This document shows, piece after piece, positions 1-11,784 of a stretch of 64,000 nt of DNA. Position 1 is the first letter of the stretch. Every line of letters begins with the position of its first letter. Both the position numbers and the translations under genes were made by a program. Source of the stretch: Parascedosporium putredinis (lineage: Eukaryota > Ascomycota > Sordariomycetes > Microascales > Microascaceae); contig CASHTG010000006.1 of assembly GCA_949357655.1 (NCBI GenBank), forward strand, positions 372,001 to 436,000, in the 5' to 3' direction. The notes under the pieces are model-generated. The model ran no database searches and was not told where the DNA came from. It worked only from the letters and a program-made list of their open reading frames with translations.

Positions 1-700
1 GCTCGTCAATCCAAGCAGGGCCCACTCACTACAATGATAGTATTGAGCAAGCCCACTATTACATCCATGTACGTGGTGATGTGCAGCAGCCGGGCCCCCT
101 CACCGTGAACCGTAAACGGCGCTACGAGCCACCATCTTTGCACACGCCCTAGTCATTCTTCTTCCTCTTCTTTCTCTGATCTTGGTCGCGACCGCACCGG
201 CCTGCTTCCTTGACCAAGCTCTCTGCGCTGGCCGGGGGCTGACTTGCCGCTAGGGCTTGCGAGGCGTGTCATCTCCAGGCCTCACAAAACAAGACTCCAA
301 AAAACAATACGGGAGTCTGATAGAGGGAGGGACGCATGCGTGCGATATTATACCTGTCCTCCAATCATGCGCGAGATACCGAGGTAAGAAAGACGGAGCA
401 CTAATATCCTTCTTTGCGACGAGGGAGGGGGCGAAAAAGGCGACTTTCTCCCTCGACTGACCGATCTGACGGGCCACGGCCACGCAACCATCTTGCCATC
501 TTGCCATCTTACCCTCACCTATCGCAGCCAAGCAAGCGCTGAGGCTACAGAATCGCCAGGATCCTAGTGTGTCCCGGCGGTGGGCTTCATTGCCTCCATT
601 ACCCACCGAAGCTAGATAGACCGTCCCAGATATCAACAGCCGCGTTCTTGGGTCTCATAGGTTCCCTCTCTCCCACCTCAACCCCACCTGCTCGCCACCC

Positions 701-709
701 TATATAAGT
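701..709 (+). promoter_or_regulatory. TATA-like element with no assigned gene
   Basis: The sequence TATATAAGT lies in a CCACC-rich context. It matches a core-promoter TATA box on the plus strand, but no convincing coding region follows within the usual distance, so this may be chance or mark an unrecognised transcript. Confidence 0.2.
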
Positions 710-1101
710 GGCCATTGAAGGCTGGACGACGACCACGTATCGTACCGGGCATTCACCCGCCACATACCACCGAGCAAGTGTCCGTACACCCGGGCGAAAG
801 ACCACTCTTCCTTGCACATGATCGAACAGGACCCCCTGAGTTGGGGGCTACCTCTGTTTTTGAATACTCGTATAATCACGATTCTGGCAAGGAAGAACGG
901 AGCCCTAGAATATTGATTTACACCGTGATCCCCGTCGAACCGCCTTGACCGAAACAAAAGCAGGGCAAAGACACCATCCACTGAGAACCCCATATCGTTC
1001 GGCAAGCATACCATGGCTATGGCTGGCTGGTGGTGGTCCGTGGAGACTAACTCGTCCATGTATTTTGAGCAAGAGCTCGCTGGCTCGCTGGTGTCGCCGC
1101 G

Positions 1102-1122
1102 CCCGCCCGCCCGCCCGCCCCC
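1102..1122 (-). repeat. five C-runs with 1-nt spacers (G-quadruplex/i-motif candidate)
   Basis: Runs of CCC occur at 1102, 1106, 1110, 1114 and 1118, the last extended to five Cs, each separated by a single G. The minus strand therefore reads as five G-runs with one-base loops, which is the most stable class of intramolecular G-quadruplex motif. The function here is unknown; it lies in gene-free DNA. Confidence 0.6.
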
Positions 1123-4100
1123 ACCAGCCTTTTGGGCTGGGGAAGAGAGCGGTTTCCCACCCCTCCCGGTACCGACTATGTTAGTTTTCTCTCTCGCGAA
1201 AAAAGGATAAGAACACGGAGGGGCGGGTTCTGGGAAGTAGGTAGGTAGGTGGCTTGGGGCCAAGCCCAGCAACAAACCCTTGGTTTCCCGCTCAAGTGCT
1301 TCTGTTCCCAAAACTACTCTGTGAAAATGGCAAAGCCAAGGCAGGCGATCGTGTGCTGGAGTGGTATCCCTCCCTCGCCCCCCTCCCGCATCTGGACCTT
1401 GGACACACCATGTCGCATACGGAAATCGGGGCGCCTGAGGACCAAGGCGGCTTACAGGATGACAAGGGAACAACTCCCAGATCCCGCACGCACGCATGGC
1501 ATGGGGGTGTGTATATGTGTGTGTGGTTTTTTCTTTTGGGGAATTCTTGCTCGCTTGCCGCGTGGTTGGTGTTTGTGGGGTATTTTATTGCGCTTCCCTC
1601 CCCCATTTGAAGGGAAAAGGAATCAAAAAAGAGAAGAAAAAAAAAAAAGAAAAAAGAGAGAATATGACATGCACGGAGCACGTTAATTTTTCGTCTGTTC
1701 CTTTTGGGCAGTGCCTTTCCCACTTTTGGGGAATTTTCTTGTTATTTGGGTCCCCCTCCCCTTGCCCACCCTCCTCCCACCGACACCACCCACCCCATCC
1801 AGCTCTTATTGTAATCTAAAGTATCCGGAGGAATCATAAGCATCTGAGATATGAGAAATTGGCCCTTTTCGGTCACCTGGAATATTGCCCCGATCGTAGC
1901 CTACCCTGCCCTGCCTTTTCTTTCCTCTTCCTCCTTCCATACCGGACCGTGCCCATCGTGTACATAACCCCAGCCGGTGCCCGCCCGCCACCCGTCGCCA
2001 GCACATTCTGTGTTAGTTCTTTTCCTCTCTTTTCGCCTTTTTGCCCGCCCACGCTCCTTGCCTAGCTGAGCTCTTGCCCGAGGCGTCATTTTCTTCAGCA
2101 TCCGAGGTACCACGGCCTTTTTTACACCCTCCAAGGAATCCGTCCGTCCTTTTGTGATCTGGGACCGGGAGAACTTGAAGCCCCTCGGCAACCTTGGCCT
2201 GGATGACCCGTCCGACATATTTCCAAGAGATTCACAAAACTACTCACACACCTGTACACCGATCTCAAACGACTCGGCGTGTTCGATATAGCAGCCCCGA
2301 CCTGTTTGGTATATGCTGAGAGAGAGAACGTTATACCCCATCCGCCAATCCCCCACCTTATAGGTTCTATTGCGTATCACCCAATGCTGCGCATCTCACT
2401 GGTTCCACGAACAACGCCTTGGATCTGGCGAAAGTATCGGCACGGGGAAAGTAACACCTGAGGAGAAGGAGCATTGACCTCTCGCTACGAATAAGTGTGG
2501 CGTCTCCTCTAAACACGACGCAACGCAGGCTGCGATACTGTACGAGTTGCGGGCGGTCGGCCTCCGATCAGCGCAGAAGCACGTAACTATCATTTAGAGC
2601 GGGGTTGCCCGTTGAAGCAGCTGCTGAGTCGACAGCAAGCGACGAAGAGGGTGTTCGAGCGGCTCGAGAATTCCGGTGGTAACGCGCATCCTATTCACTT
2701 TCAGCCTCGACTGACTTCGAAACAACGACTACCATCTTACGAATCAGGAGGCGGGCAAGCAATCGAATGACAACAGATCGAATGAGGATTCTCCAACTAC
2801 TTCCCTAGTTCGACGTCACACACGCATGTGCGTCCTTGGTCGAGGCGCAAAAAAGCTAGAAACTTGCCAGTGGGAACTCTCCTAGGGCGTTTCATCAACC
2901 AAGATAATAGCCAACTGCCCCTTTAGGAACAGGGCGAACCAAGACATAAGATTATTGTGGCTGCGCGCGCGTGGGCGAGTGTGCGAGCAGGTGATTGGGC
3001 TCTTACTCGACGAAACGACCTTCCTAGGGCGTGAAGCGCATTCGGAAAATCGATCCCCTTTTGAGTGAAATCGTCGGTGTTCTAGAAAGGAAAAGGAAAA
3101 GACTGGAACGGAAAAAAGATTGAAGGGTCTTGCAAATCACGGGAGACGGTAAAACAACGATCGTCGGTGGAATCGTGCCAAACTGTTTGGGAGCACGGTG
3201 CGCCCTGTTGCGTTGCTCGGCTTCAGAAGTGGTCGGCAGCGCCGAGAGGAAGCCAGACCGACCCGGGAGAGCCGCAAAAGGGTCTTTTGAAGATCAGCAG
3301 CAACAGCGATCAGTCGCGTCAGATACCCATCAGATTTCCCATTCGCGAAAGGATAATAGACACACCGGAGAAAGAAGAAAGAGGAGAGAACCGAGCGCAA
3401 ACTCGATTTAGCAGCGCTCATTTTACGACCCCGAGACTATTGTTCCCGACCACGCGCCTTGCGAAGAGCCGGCGAGGGGCAAAACGAGACTAAGAGGAGA
3501 ACACTGCCCTGAGCTAAATAATCTGGCTCTTTGGGCTTGACGTCAGCACGGGTTGGGTTGCTGATAACTCTAATTTTCGCTCTTCACTAGTCCACAGCCA
3601 CTTGACAAAAATTTCGACGTGTTCAGCTCCCTTATCCTGGCAATTTGCGCAAGAGAGGGGCTTGGATTAAAGCCCTTTGCGAGGAGTTGCTGAAGCTATC
3701 AGTGCTTTCCAATCCGCCCCTTCGAGTGTGGGTGGGGGAGAGAGGAGAGTCGCTTGCAGGGGAAGGAGAGACTTTTGCCTCGCGCAAGAGCAAAAGGAAG
3801 GAGAGCATCGTCGATTGCCTTCCTTTTTCGTCCGCGAAGCGAACAACCCACTTCCTTCCTGCTTCGAGATTAGCCGGCGGAACAAACTAGAAGCAGCCTG
3901 CTTGACCCGGTCAGTGCGGCCAGCCACGACCACTGATTCCCCTCCTGAGTTTGGGATTCGCGGGATTCCAGGGACCAGGGACACACGTAGTCGGACGACC
4001 CACGGACAACCCGCCATTTCCCCCTCAACGTTGCACCCGGGTGAGGAGAGAAAGTTGAGAGACAGCACAGGACAAATTCAGGATTAATCCCAGGGCACAG

Positions 4101-4436
4101 GGGCTCAAGCGCCAAGTTCAGTGGGAGGTCGAAGAGTCGGATATTCAGTGGAAAACACACACGCCTCGTTCGCTTCGGTGATCAAGTCAAAGGGGGCGAA
4201 TTCATCGATTCAATTTCTTTTTGTTTTGCGCCTCGCGTCGTTACGCGCCGTGGCGAAGGACCGGATCAGACACATAGAAGAATTGGGGGAGAGTCGAAGA
4301 GCGTCGACGTGTCGAGCAACTACACTAGCTGGGAAGCAGTTTAGGGTCTGACCAGGCGCGGATTTTCTCCACTCAGGCAACATAATTCGGGGAAGGGGCT
4401 TCGGGCTCCTTTCCCTTGCTCATTTTAGCGAGAGCC

Positions 4437-7400
4437 ATGTCCGCACAGCTTTACGCGTGGTATTACCCCACCGTCAGCACACCGACACCTAAACCCAGGG
4501 GGTACGCTCTGGGCGGCCACACTCGCTCTCGAAGCGCAGCGTCAGTGTCAATAAGCACCCCGCCCCTCGCCGCAACCACAACCGCGACAACCACAACCAC
4601 TACCACAACCTCGTCCCTTGCCTCTCGCAAGTCGACATCCTCGGCCTCGACCGCTTCATCGTCCGCTTCAGGATCGTCATTGACCGCTCCCCAAAGTCCT
4701 AGACCGCAGGAGCGCGAGTCTGAAAAGGCGAGAGCCGGAACCCGCTCCTCCAACCGGGGTTCAGGATCCTCCGTCACATTCCAGTACCCGGCGCTGCAGG
4801 TACAGCAAGGAGGTGCTGCAGGAGACGCACACTCGCAGGCTGCCTCGGCCACACCGGTGCACAAAAACGCCAGTCATTGCTGCACCGATCCAACTCGACA
4901 ACCGAGAAGCAAGCCGAGAAGGAGAAACAAAAGCTGCAGAAGAAGCAGCACCGCCGAAGCAACCCCTTCCACCGCGGCCACGCTCGCTCCAACAGCACCG
5001 ACTCGGTCATTCTCCCAATTCCCATTCCTATTCCCATCCCTCCTCATCCAAACAGCGATTACCACTTCAACATTAACACGCCCGGCGCTTCTTTGCTGTC
5101 GAATTCGTCGCCGTCGCGGAGTGCAGGCCTTTGGTCGCACGACACAAGCTCGGCTCGTTTCTCCTCTCGCCTGCTCTTGCATAGGGCCGACCCCACCTCC
5201 GCCACTGGACGCGGCCATCCAGCAACGGCCCTGGGAAATCCGCAATCGCAGCAGCACCATTCTGGGAACCAGGTGCTCCACCACTATTATTCCCAGTTCC
5301 AAATACAATATCACCCCTCCCATCCCTTGCACCAATTTCCGCCACACAGATGTACATGTACGACAACGCCCACAATTCCGGCCGCGACTTCTTCCAGCAC
5401 TCCTCGCACTTTTTCCCCAGCCCTTCAAACCTTGAATAATATTCCCACTTCACCACCAACACCCCGATCCGTCGCATTTGCGCCCTCGTCGGCCCAGCAA
5501 GCAAACAATTCTTCCCGCAGCAGCACGCCGACCCCTCGCAGCCCGGTTGTGCGTTCGGACAATAATTTGACACCAACTCCCTCGTCTCCCGCCACCACAG
5601 AACAGCCGGGAGAACGAGCGCCAGTATTATCCCACTTGGCCAGTAGCGATATCCCTGCTCCTGTCCCCTCCAGGCCCACTCCGCCCCATTCTCCTACCAC
5701 CACCCCTACAAGCCTCAGTAATATTGCAAGAACGCCAGTCGCCCCTCCTAGGGCCAATCCTCGACCTCCCCTTCGCCCCTGCAGCTGGCCTCGACCACCA
5801 CCCCGTCCGGGTCCGACCCCTTCTCCTTTCCCTTTTCTGTGCCCTCTTCCCCTAATAATACCTCCTCTCGCTTTGATTCTGGTATCGGGCTTGGTCTCGC
5901 TCCCGGTCTTGGTCCTCCTCTCGTTGCCGGTTACGATAATTCTCTTGTGGCTGCCGCCGTCGCCCCCATACTCGTCGCCGCCCCCGCCGCCACCACAGAA
6001 TTTCTCAGGTCTCTGACAGCTGCGGCCACCGACCTTGTCGTTCCCGGCCGTCGTTGCGCTTATTGTATATACTACTCGAAGTTTCCCGCCCCTACAGGCA
6101 ACTCGCAGACCCAGTCCCAGTCCCAGTCCCAGTCCCAGTCCCAGTCCCAGTCCCAGTCCCAGTCCCAGTCCCAGTCCCAGTCCCAGTCCCAGTCCCAGTC
6201 CCAGTTCCAGCGCCGCCATCTCCCGGGTGAACAACACCCTCCCGGTGCATCTGCGACAACTATTACGACGACGACGATACCGACTGCCGCTGCGACTGAA
6301 ACTGGTCCCGCTAGCCCTGGGTACGATCCTGTCGCTTCGGATCTCCTGCCGGTCGCCGCGATATCCACTTGCACCTACTCCACCACACCAGCCCCCAACG
6401 CAGGTCCTGCAGATTCTAATAATACGTCCGCTATTGCCCTGAGCATAAATCCAACGACCAGCGCGGCCGGGGCCACAAGTTCTAAGCACCCCACAAATAA
6501 TACCCCACCACCGCAACACCACCCCTTTTCCCATCATAACCCCCATTCCTCCCCTCGCCTCCGCCCTAGAAGCAAACTCGGCAAGCTGGCTACTCCGTCC
6601 GATTTTTCCATAGGGTTCCTCCCACCGCGGGTCGCCCTTTCCGCTCTGGAGCTAAAACATGTTGCCATGCAATCCGACATTGAGACGGGACGGCCTACAA
6701 AGATGAACCCCTCGGCTTACTCGCGCTCGGAGAGCCTCTCCAGCGCCTCGGGCACGGCGTCGCTGAGCGCCCGCACCCTGACGTCGAGCGACCCCTCTGC
6801 GTCGGGCGACACACTCTCTATGAAATTCTTCATCACCAAAAACGGCCGGTCCTACCTCAACGACCCCTCCATACCCTACTCCCTGCCCGTTGATCTCGCC
6901 GAACTGCACCGCCAGTCCCTCCGAACCCTGCTTCTGATACAAGTATTTGGAACGCCCGTATGCTCGCCTGCTCTGGTTGCGCGACCACCTACGCGCGTGC
7001 TGGAGGTCGGATGCGGCTCCGGGTTTTGGAGTATGATGTGCCACCGATACTTTCGGGACCGGGGCCACGCCAACATATCATTCACGGGCCTCGATATTGC
7101 ACCGCTTGCGCCCGGCAGCCCTGACGGTGGGGCCGGCGCCACGCCCGAGTTCGCCAAGCCCGATCGAGACATGAACTGGCGCTTCGTCCAGCACGACATA
7201 CGCTACAGCCCCTTTCCGTTCCCCGATGGCGAATTCGACCTCGTTATGGTGAAGGATATGAGCCTTGCTGTAACTCACTCGTCCCAGCAGCGCATGGTTG
7301 ACGAGTATATCCGCCTCCTCCGGCCCGGGGGCCATCTGGAGATATGGGAAAGCGACCACACAATACGCATGCTCCGACCGCACGTTCCTGGACCCGCGTC

Positions 7401-8020
7401 GGGCAATGCCTCTACACAGGGCACGACGATTCTCACTTCTCTCAACGCCGAACAGGACGAGGACCACGAAGTAGCGGCCTCCCTGGGGGCATTTGTCATG
7501 GGCGCCAACACCCCGCTCTCCCCCTCTCAACAACTTCCTCGTCGAGTATAACTCGTGGCTCGTGCGCGCACTTGAGCTACGCGACGTGTCTCCCGTCCCT
7601 TGCACGCTCATCGGCCCCATGCTGCTCCAGGAGAGCGACGACTTATCCGACGTACGTTCCCGCCGCCTCGCGATTCCACTCAGCGAGGTACGCTGGGAGA
7701 AGGAGGGCGTGGGTGGCGTCGTGACCAAGGACGGCAAGAGCTACATTGACACCCGCGGCAAAGGGAAGCATGGCACCACTGGTCCCGGCAGTAACAAAAC
7801 GCTGACTGCCGGGCAGGCGGCGCTAAGGCGGACCGCGCTCCAGACAGTCGTCCAGGGGATCCAAGCGCTCGAACCCATGCTCAAGGAGGTCAGTGGAAAG
7901 AGGCAGGACGAGTGGGATGGTTGGATAAGCAAGATGATGAATGACTTGATGAGTGAAAATGGAACGTCGTGGGGCGAGTGTCTTGAAGTGGGTGCTTGGT
8001 GGGCTCAGAAGAAGGCGTGA
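4437..8020 (+). CDS. UMTA-like SAM-dependent methyltransferase with long low-complexity N-terminus (three frame breaks)
   Basis: The start ATG at 4437 opens MSAQLYAWYYPT. The first ~750 residues are low complexity (Thr/Ser/Pro/Asn/Gln), including a Gln-Ser dipeptide tract encoded by a CCCAGT repeat. The C-terminal third is a class I methyltransferase: motif I VLEVGCGSG (near nt 6998), then FTGLDIAPLAP, HDIRYSPFPFPDGEFDLV and LLRPGGHLEIWESD. The tail (VPCTLIGPM, IPLSEVRWEKEGVG, ALRRTALQ, ending GAWWAQKKA) is typical of the fungal UMTA/LaeA-like group. Frame breaks fall near 4863-4867 (A-run), 5751-5753 (G-run) and 7520-7524 (C-run); with these treated as one-base errors the protein is 1194 aa. 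The substrate is unknown. The methyltransferase assignment is firm; the exact N-terminal structure, including any introns, is not. Confidence 0.85.
6108..6209 (+). repeat. CCCAGT hexanucleotide tandem repeat, about 16 units
   Basis: A nearly perfect CCCAGT array ends in a CCAGTTCCAG variant. It lies inside the methyltransferase gene and encodes Gln-Ser repeats in the reading frame used. Because the unit is six bases, changes in copy number keep the frame. The other frames would read Pro-Ser (plus strand) or Asp-Trp and Leu-Gly (minus strand). Confidence 0.9.
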
Positions 8021-9026
8021 GCGGTTCGAGTTTTTTCCATTTCCTTTTTCCTTGTTCTTCTTCTCCCTCCTCCCCTTCTTTTTCGCCGAGAGCAAGCCTT
8101 TGAAGCATTTTTCTTGGATCTTTTTTTCTTTTTTTTTTTTCTTTCTTTCTTATGTTTACTCCCACAGGATTAAGATGGGTCGCATGGGTTTTCTTCTTCT
8201 TCTTCTTCTTTTTCTAAAGGAAAATGGTTGGTACTAGGGAAACGGCTCACCGCAAGAACGCGTAACGGCGGTGGAGGGAAAAAGAAATCATTTGCGGCGA
8301 AAAAGGTGGCAGCTGCTTTGGATACCCCCTTCTCTCTCCTGAGGGATGTCTGCCTCTGTTGCTAATACGACTGTGTTTCGTACATTCCGACGAAACGTCA
8401 CGATACAAATTCTCCTAAGAAGAGAGATATGATGATGGCATTCTAAGGCATGAATTGACACGCTTTCACAAGTTGTTTCTTGAAGCCTATTCCTCTTTTC
8501 ACGCTGCTCACGACAATGCCTCGCTGCTTAGATATATCGGGATTTTAAATATAGTGCTACGGAGAAATGGGTTTCCTGCCTCGTGTAGTTGCGAGGTTTC
8601 CATCGTGATACCAAGGTTAGCTTCATCGTATCTACGTTTAACATTTTTCTAAAACTCAAGTGATTTTTGTATAGTGATATCTCTGTTCCATTTGATCAAA
8701 GGCAGCATGCTGCACTTGACTCCCCTCCTTGCCTAACGTCTGTCGACTTCCAGTTGGTGCTGTGGCTGTTTCTAGATGAGAGAGAGAGGCTAACGCTATG
8801 TGAAGGGATCGTAGCGGTGCCTGAGAGTCCGGTATTTCTTCAGGGAGTAGCTAGATAGATCGTATTAGAGCATATTCTCACCAATCCTTGCTTGCCTGCT
8901 TCTAGCCCGAGGAGGGGGCGTAAACTCCATCGGGCTTTTGGCTAAGATGAGGGCTAGATTCTTTTTCTTTACGTACAGTGCTTCGATTTCTAAAAGGAAA
9001 GGAGGAGAGGCCCAAACAGTTAGCCA
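8021..9026. other. intergenic, convergent 3' regions
   Basis: The DNA between the methyltransferase stop and the LYR gene on the opposite strand is rich in C/T and T tracts (8030-8220) and then AT-richer. I see no supportable gene. It may hold the missing 3' exon of the LYR gene, but I could not find the expected conserved C-terminal block here. Confidence 0.4.
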
Positions 9027-9408
9027 TCAAGTCAAAAAAGGTAACCCGAAAACCAAGAGGCAGGCATGGCGGCAACGCGGGAAAGATTGGGCAAACCGCG
9101 TACCCTTCTTGACAAACTCTGCGCGGGCTAGGCAGCTCTCGATCTCGGCGTCGTCTTTCACGCCGGCGTTGGCCATGAAGGCCTTGTGAAGGCGGGGACG
9201 GAAGTAGTCGAAGCCGAGGGGGTAGTCTCGACCGAGGAAGAGGAGCTCTGCTTGGCGTTAGTGGGAGAGCGGTGGAAATATGGGGAGGGGGTGCAGGAAG
9301 GGGAAAAGGGGAGTTCTAGAAAGGCGAGATGGAGAGGCAGAGGAGTTATGGGGTACCTTTGTAGGCTGCTATGACCTTGGAGCGGAGGCCCGGATTGATC
9401 GGGGCCAT
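9027..9408 (-). CDS. LYR-motif protein, ETFRF1/LYRM5-type
   Basis: Exon 1 is 9357..9408 (MAPINPGLRSKVIAAYK) and exon 2 is 9027..9247. The intron has donor GTACCC, branch CTAAC and acceptor GCAG. The joined protein reads AYKELLFLGRDYPLGFDYF, then RLHKAFMANAGV and AEFVKK. This matches the N-terminal two thirds of LYRM5/ETF regulatory factor 1, a small mitochondrial LYR-family protein that acts on electron transfer flavoprotein. Read to the first stop it is 90 aa, the usual length, but the last ~25 residues after AEFVKK do not resemble the family, which normally has an ALYFLRKYR-like block. A GTACGC donor follows AAGAAGG, so a further exon or a base error is possible. Frame-consistent and unbroken otherwise. 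Confidence 0.75.
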
Positions 9409-10615
9409 TGAAAGAAAAAGGAACCGCGGGGACGGCGGTGAGCTACATTGGCGAAGGGGGTGGGTGGTGGAGAGGGAAAGGGAAGGTTATGGTGAGGAGG
9501 GCAGGGAGGGGAATGGATGAAGTCATCGCGATGGCACGCGCTCGGTTCTCGGAAGTTGCCGAGACGTGGGCGACGCAGCCTTGGGCTGGGGAAGAACAAC
9601 CTACGTCGGCGAGGGCTCGAAATTCAAAAGTGATGGATGGAGATTTACGATATGGTGATCATATTCTGGGAAATTTGTTTTTATTCTTTGCTTTCTTGGG
9701 GTTTGTGCTGCTGTTAATGGATGGGTTAACTGCCATTCTCTGAAGGGCTACCAGACATCTGAATATATATCCGTCGATAGCTCCCGCCCGTTTTGAACAA
9801 GCAAACATGTCGCCAGAGGCCAAGAAATTCCAAGCTCTGTCAATCCTTGATGCAAACCTATGAGGCGATGATGGGATGGCCGTGTGTCTTGACATCAATG
9901 ACAAGATCCAACGTCCAGGTGACGACCAAAGGCGGTCCTCGGGTCATTTTTGATCAGCCTGGCCCAACGGGTTCCCTTGATTCCCAAGCGAGTACATGTA
10001 GCAATAGTATCACTGAACCTCGAGAAAAAAACCCAATCTTCAACACCATGTAAAGCGCCCCCTGCGCCTGTGCAGCAGAAGCTTCACTCTCTCCCAGGGC
10101 CCCCCACGTGGTCCTGAAAAGGCGGCGCACCGAGCGTGCACTAGGGCGAAGCCGTCTCTTTTATTTCTGGGCAAAACCAAGTCGAGAGGGCTCCTGATGA
10201 GCGATGTCTTGCATTTGGGAGCATGGGTGCCATGCTAGATGGAAGATTGGAGCTGCGAGCACGAGCACGAGCAAGAACCAACTCTGAAATCCTAGGCCCG
10301 GGGAAGCAATCGATGAATCCTTCTCCCCACGTGCTGCAAGGGGGCCCTTAGAGGCCTGTGGTGGGAGTTGGTGCCCTTTTCGTGCACACCACCATTTCGA
10401 TAGGATTGAGCAATCGCACCAATCACATCACACGGTCCCGAGCTTCCCCCAGGCCATCAGCTTCAATCGCGTCATTCCCCTCCCCTAAAGGGTCCTGTAC
10501 TTGGGAAGCAAGCAAACAATTTCGAGGTCCCTCTTGGCCCGCACCGAGCACCAATTCAAATGTAAAATCCAAAGGTCCACGCCCGGGAACCACAAAAAAA
10601 ACACATAAGAAAGAT
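9409..10615. other. intergenic stretch between divergent genes
   Basis: This lies between the start of the LYR gene (minus) and the start of the thioesterase-like gene (plus), and so should hold both promoters. I see no supportable gene and no strong core-promoter motif. Confidence 0.4.
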
Positions 10616-11482
10616 ATGCACGCTCTCACGGCGAAACATGCGCAGTATGCGTCCCTCCTAGCCCGCATCGGGCGCTGCCTGTGTTTCGGCTGCTCCCCGC
10701 GCAAACCGCAACCGCGGCCGCCCTCACGTCTCGCCTCACGCGCGCTTGGCCCCACGCCTTTGTCTCGGCTGAGGGTTACGTGCGCCTCCCCATCGACGAG
10801 CTCCGAACCGAGGGTACGGAGTCGCGGATAGCTGTGCGGTCGGAGAGCGAGGCGGTGAAGGCGGCGCAGGAGGCGGCTACGTTGGCGGGGAGCAGGCTGC
10901 TCAATGCGTTGCTGAGCGCGGGGAAGGCGGGGACCGCTGTTGACGTTGATGTGGAGACGAGGATAACACCTCTCGAGGTAGGTTCACGGAGAATTCAGGA
11001 TTGGGGGAAGGGGAAGGGACGGATCTAGGTGACTGCGGCACGTAGGTCTTTGCTAACCTCGATCTGGTTTGTTTGTTTAGGGCACGAGGATACGCGCGGG
11101 AGACTCTCTTACGGCATTTTCGAGGTTCGGAACAGGACCCATCGCGGGCCCCACGATCCTGAACAAAATCCCGACGTCATGGAAGGCGAACGACGGGCCC
11201 GGCGGCATCGTGCTACAGTCAGTGGTGTTCTCCCAGGCGTCGAGAAGACCGGTCGCCGCGGTACACGCTCTGCTGAGGCTAAAGGGTCAGGACGGGCGCG
11301 CCCTGGACCAGTGGGTAGAAGAGAACACGGAGGTATTAAGCAAGATGCTGCGGGAAATCGAGGACGGGGAGAGGCGAGGGAGAGAGGAGGTGGAAGAGGT
11401 TGAAAACGGGGTGGATGCGCTGGAGAGGGATACGTGGAACAGGCCAGATGCTGTAGAAGACATGGGGACGGCCAAGGCGTAG
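10616..11482 (+). CDS. thioesterase-like (hotdog-fold family) protein, one frame break
   Basis: Proposed exons are 10616..10977 and 11081..11482; the intron has donor GTAGGT, branch CTAAC and acceptor TTTAG. The N-terminus (KHAQYASLLARIGRCLCFG, then a P-AQT block after a one-base break in the C-run at 10695-10698) resembles the start of fungal THEM6/4HBT_2-type thioesterase-like proteins. The stretch GGIVLQSVVFSQASRRPVAA resembles the terminal beta-strand of that family. The C-terminus is a charged helix (EDGERRGREEVEEVE). With the break repaired the length is 254 aa. The middle is poorly matched and the start could lie upstream, so the family call is tentative; that it is a real gene is supported by the intron and the frame closure. 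Confidence 0.5.
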
Positions 11483-11672
11483 AGGATGAAGATACGGACG
11501 TTTGCCAAAAGGGGCCAGTTTTTACACGACACTTATAATACCATATCTGGGCTTGAGAAGGGAAGCCTTTCAAAGCATTCAATACACCATGGATGTGAGG
11601 GGATTTCCGATTCGAGGCGGAAATTGAGGCCTTTATGGGGTGGTGTGGCATGTGAAGTTACAACATCAGTCG

Positions 11673-11774
11673 GGTAAGATGGCCGAGCGGTCTAAGGCGC
11701 CAGGTTAAGGTTACCTTAACGAGTAAATTCCTGGTCCAGGTAACTGGGCGTGAGTTCGAATCTCACTCTTATCA
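11673..11774 (+). tRNA. tRNA-Leu(AAG) with an 18-nt intron
   Basis: The acceptor stem GGTAAGA pairs with TCTTATC (one G-T pair), with discriminator A at 11774. The D-stem is GCC/GGC, the anticodon stem CCAGG/CCTGG, and the anticodon AAG lies at 11707-11709. The intron is 11711..11728, in the canonical position after base 37; it contains CTT, which can pair with the anticodon. A long variable arm and the T-arm GTGAG/CTCAC complete a class II leucine tRNA. The A box (TGGCCGAGCGG) and B box (GAGTTCGAATC) are intact. Confidence 0.95.
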
Positions 11775-11779
11775 CTTAC

Positions 11780-11784
11780 TTTTT
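11780..11784 (+). terminator. RNA polymerase III terminator of tRNA-Leu
   Basis: A run of five Ts begins six bases after the end of the tRNA. Confidence 0.7.

Larger units (their letters stand above)
1..4436. other. gene-free stretch upstream of the methyltransferase gene
   Basis: No reading frame here shows recognisable protein similarity, and candidate frames are short and of simple composition. The stretch holds pyrimidine-rich tracts, a TATA-like element near 701, a GT(AGG)-type short repeat near 1237 and a C-run block near 1102 with G-quadruplex potential. The last kilobase probably contains the promoter and 5' UTR of the gene starting at 4437. A gene broken by many base errors could still be missed. 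Confidence 0.5.

Noticed and set aside
5425..6546. Long minus-strand open frame with Leu-Gly repeats, and another with Asp-Trp repeats
   Set aside because: Both are the reverse reading of the CCCAGT array and surrounding Ser/Pro-rich codons of the methyltransferase gene; neither has any motif.
10616..11482. Assignment of this gene as a ribosomal or peptidyl-tRNA hydrolase protein
   Set aside because: No catalytic or ribosomal signature was found; the only partial match is to thioesterase-like proteins.
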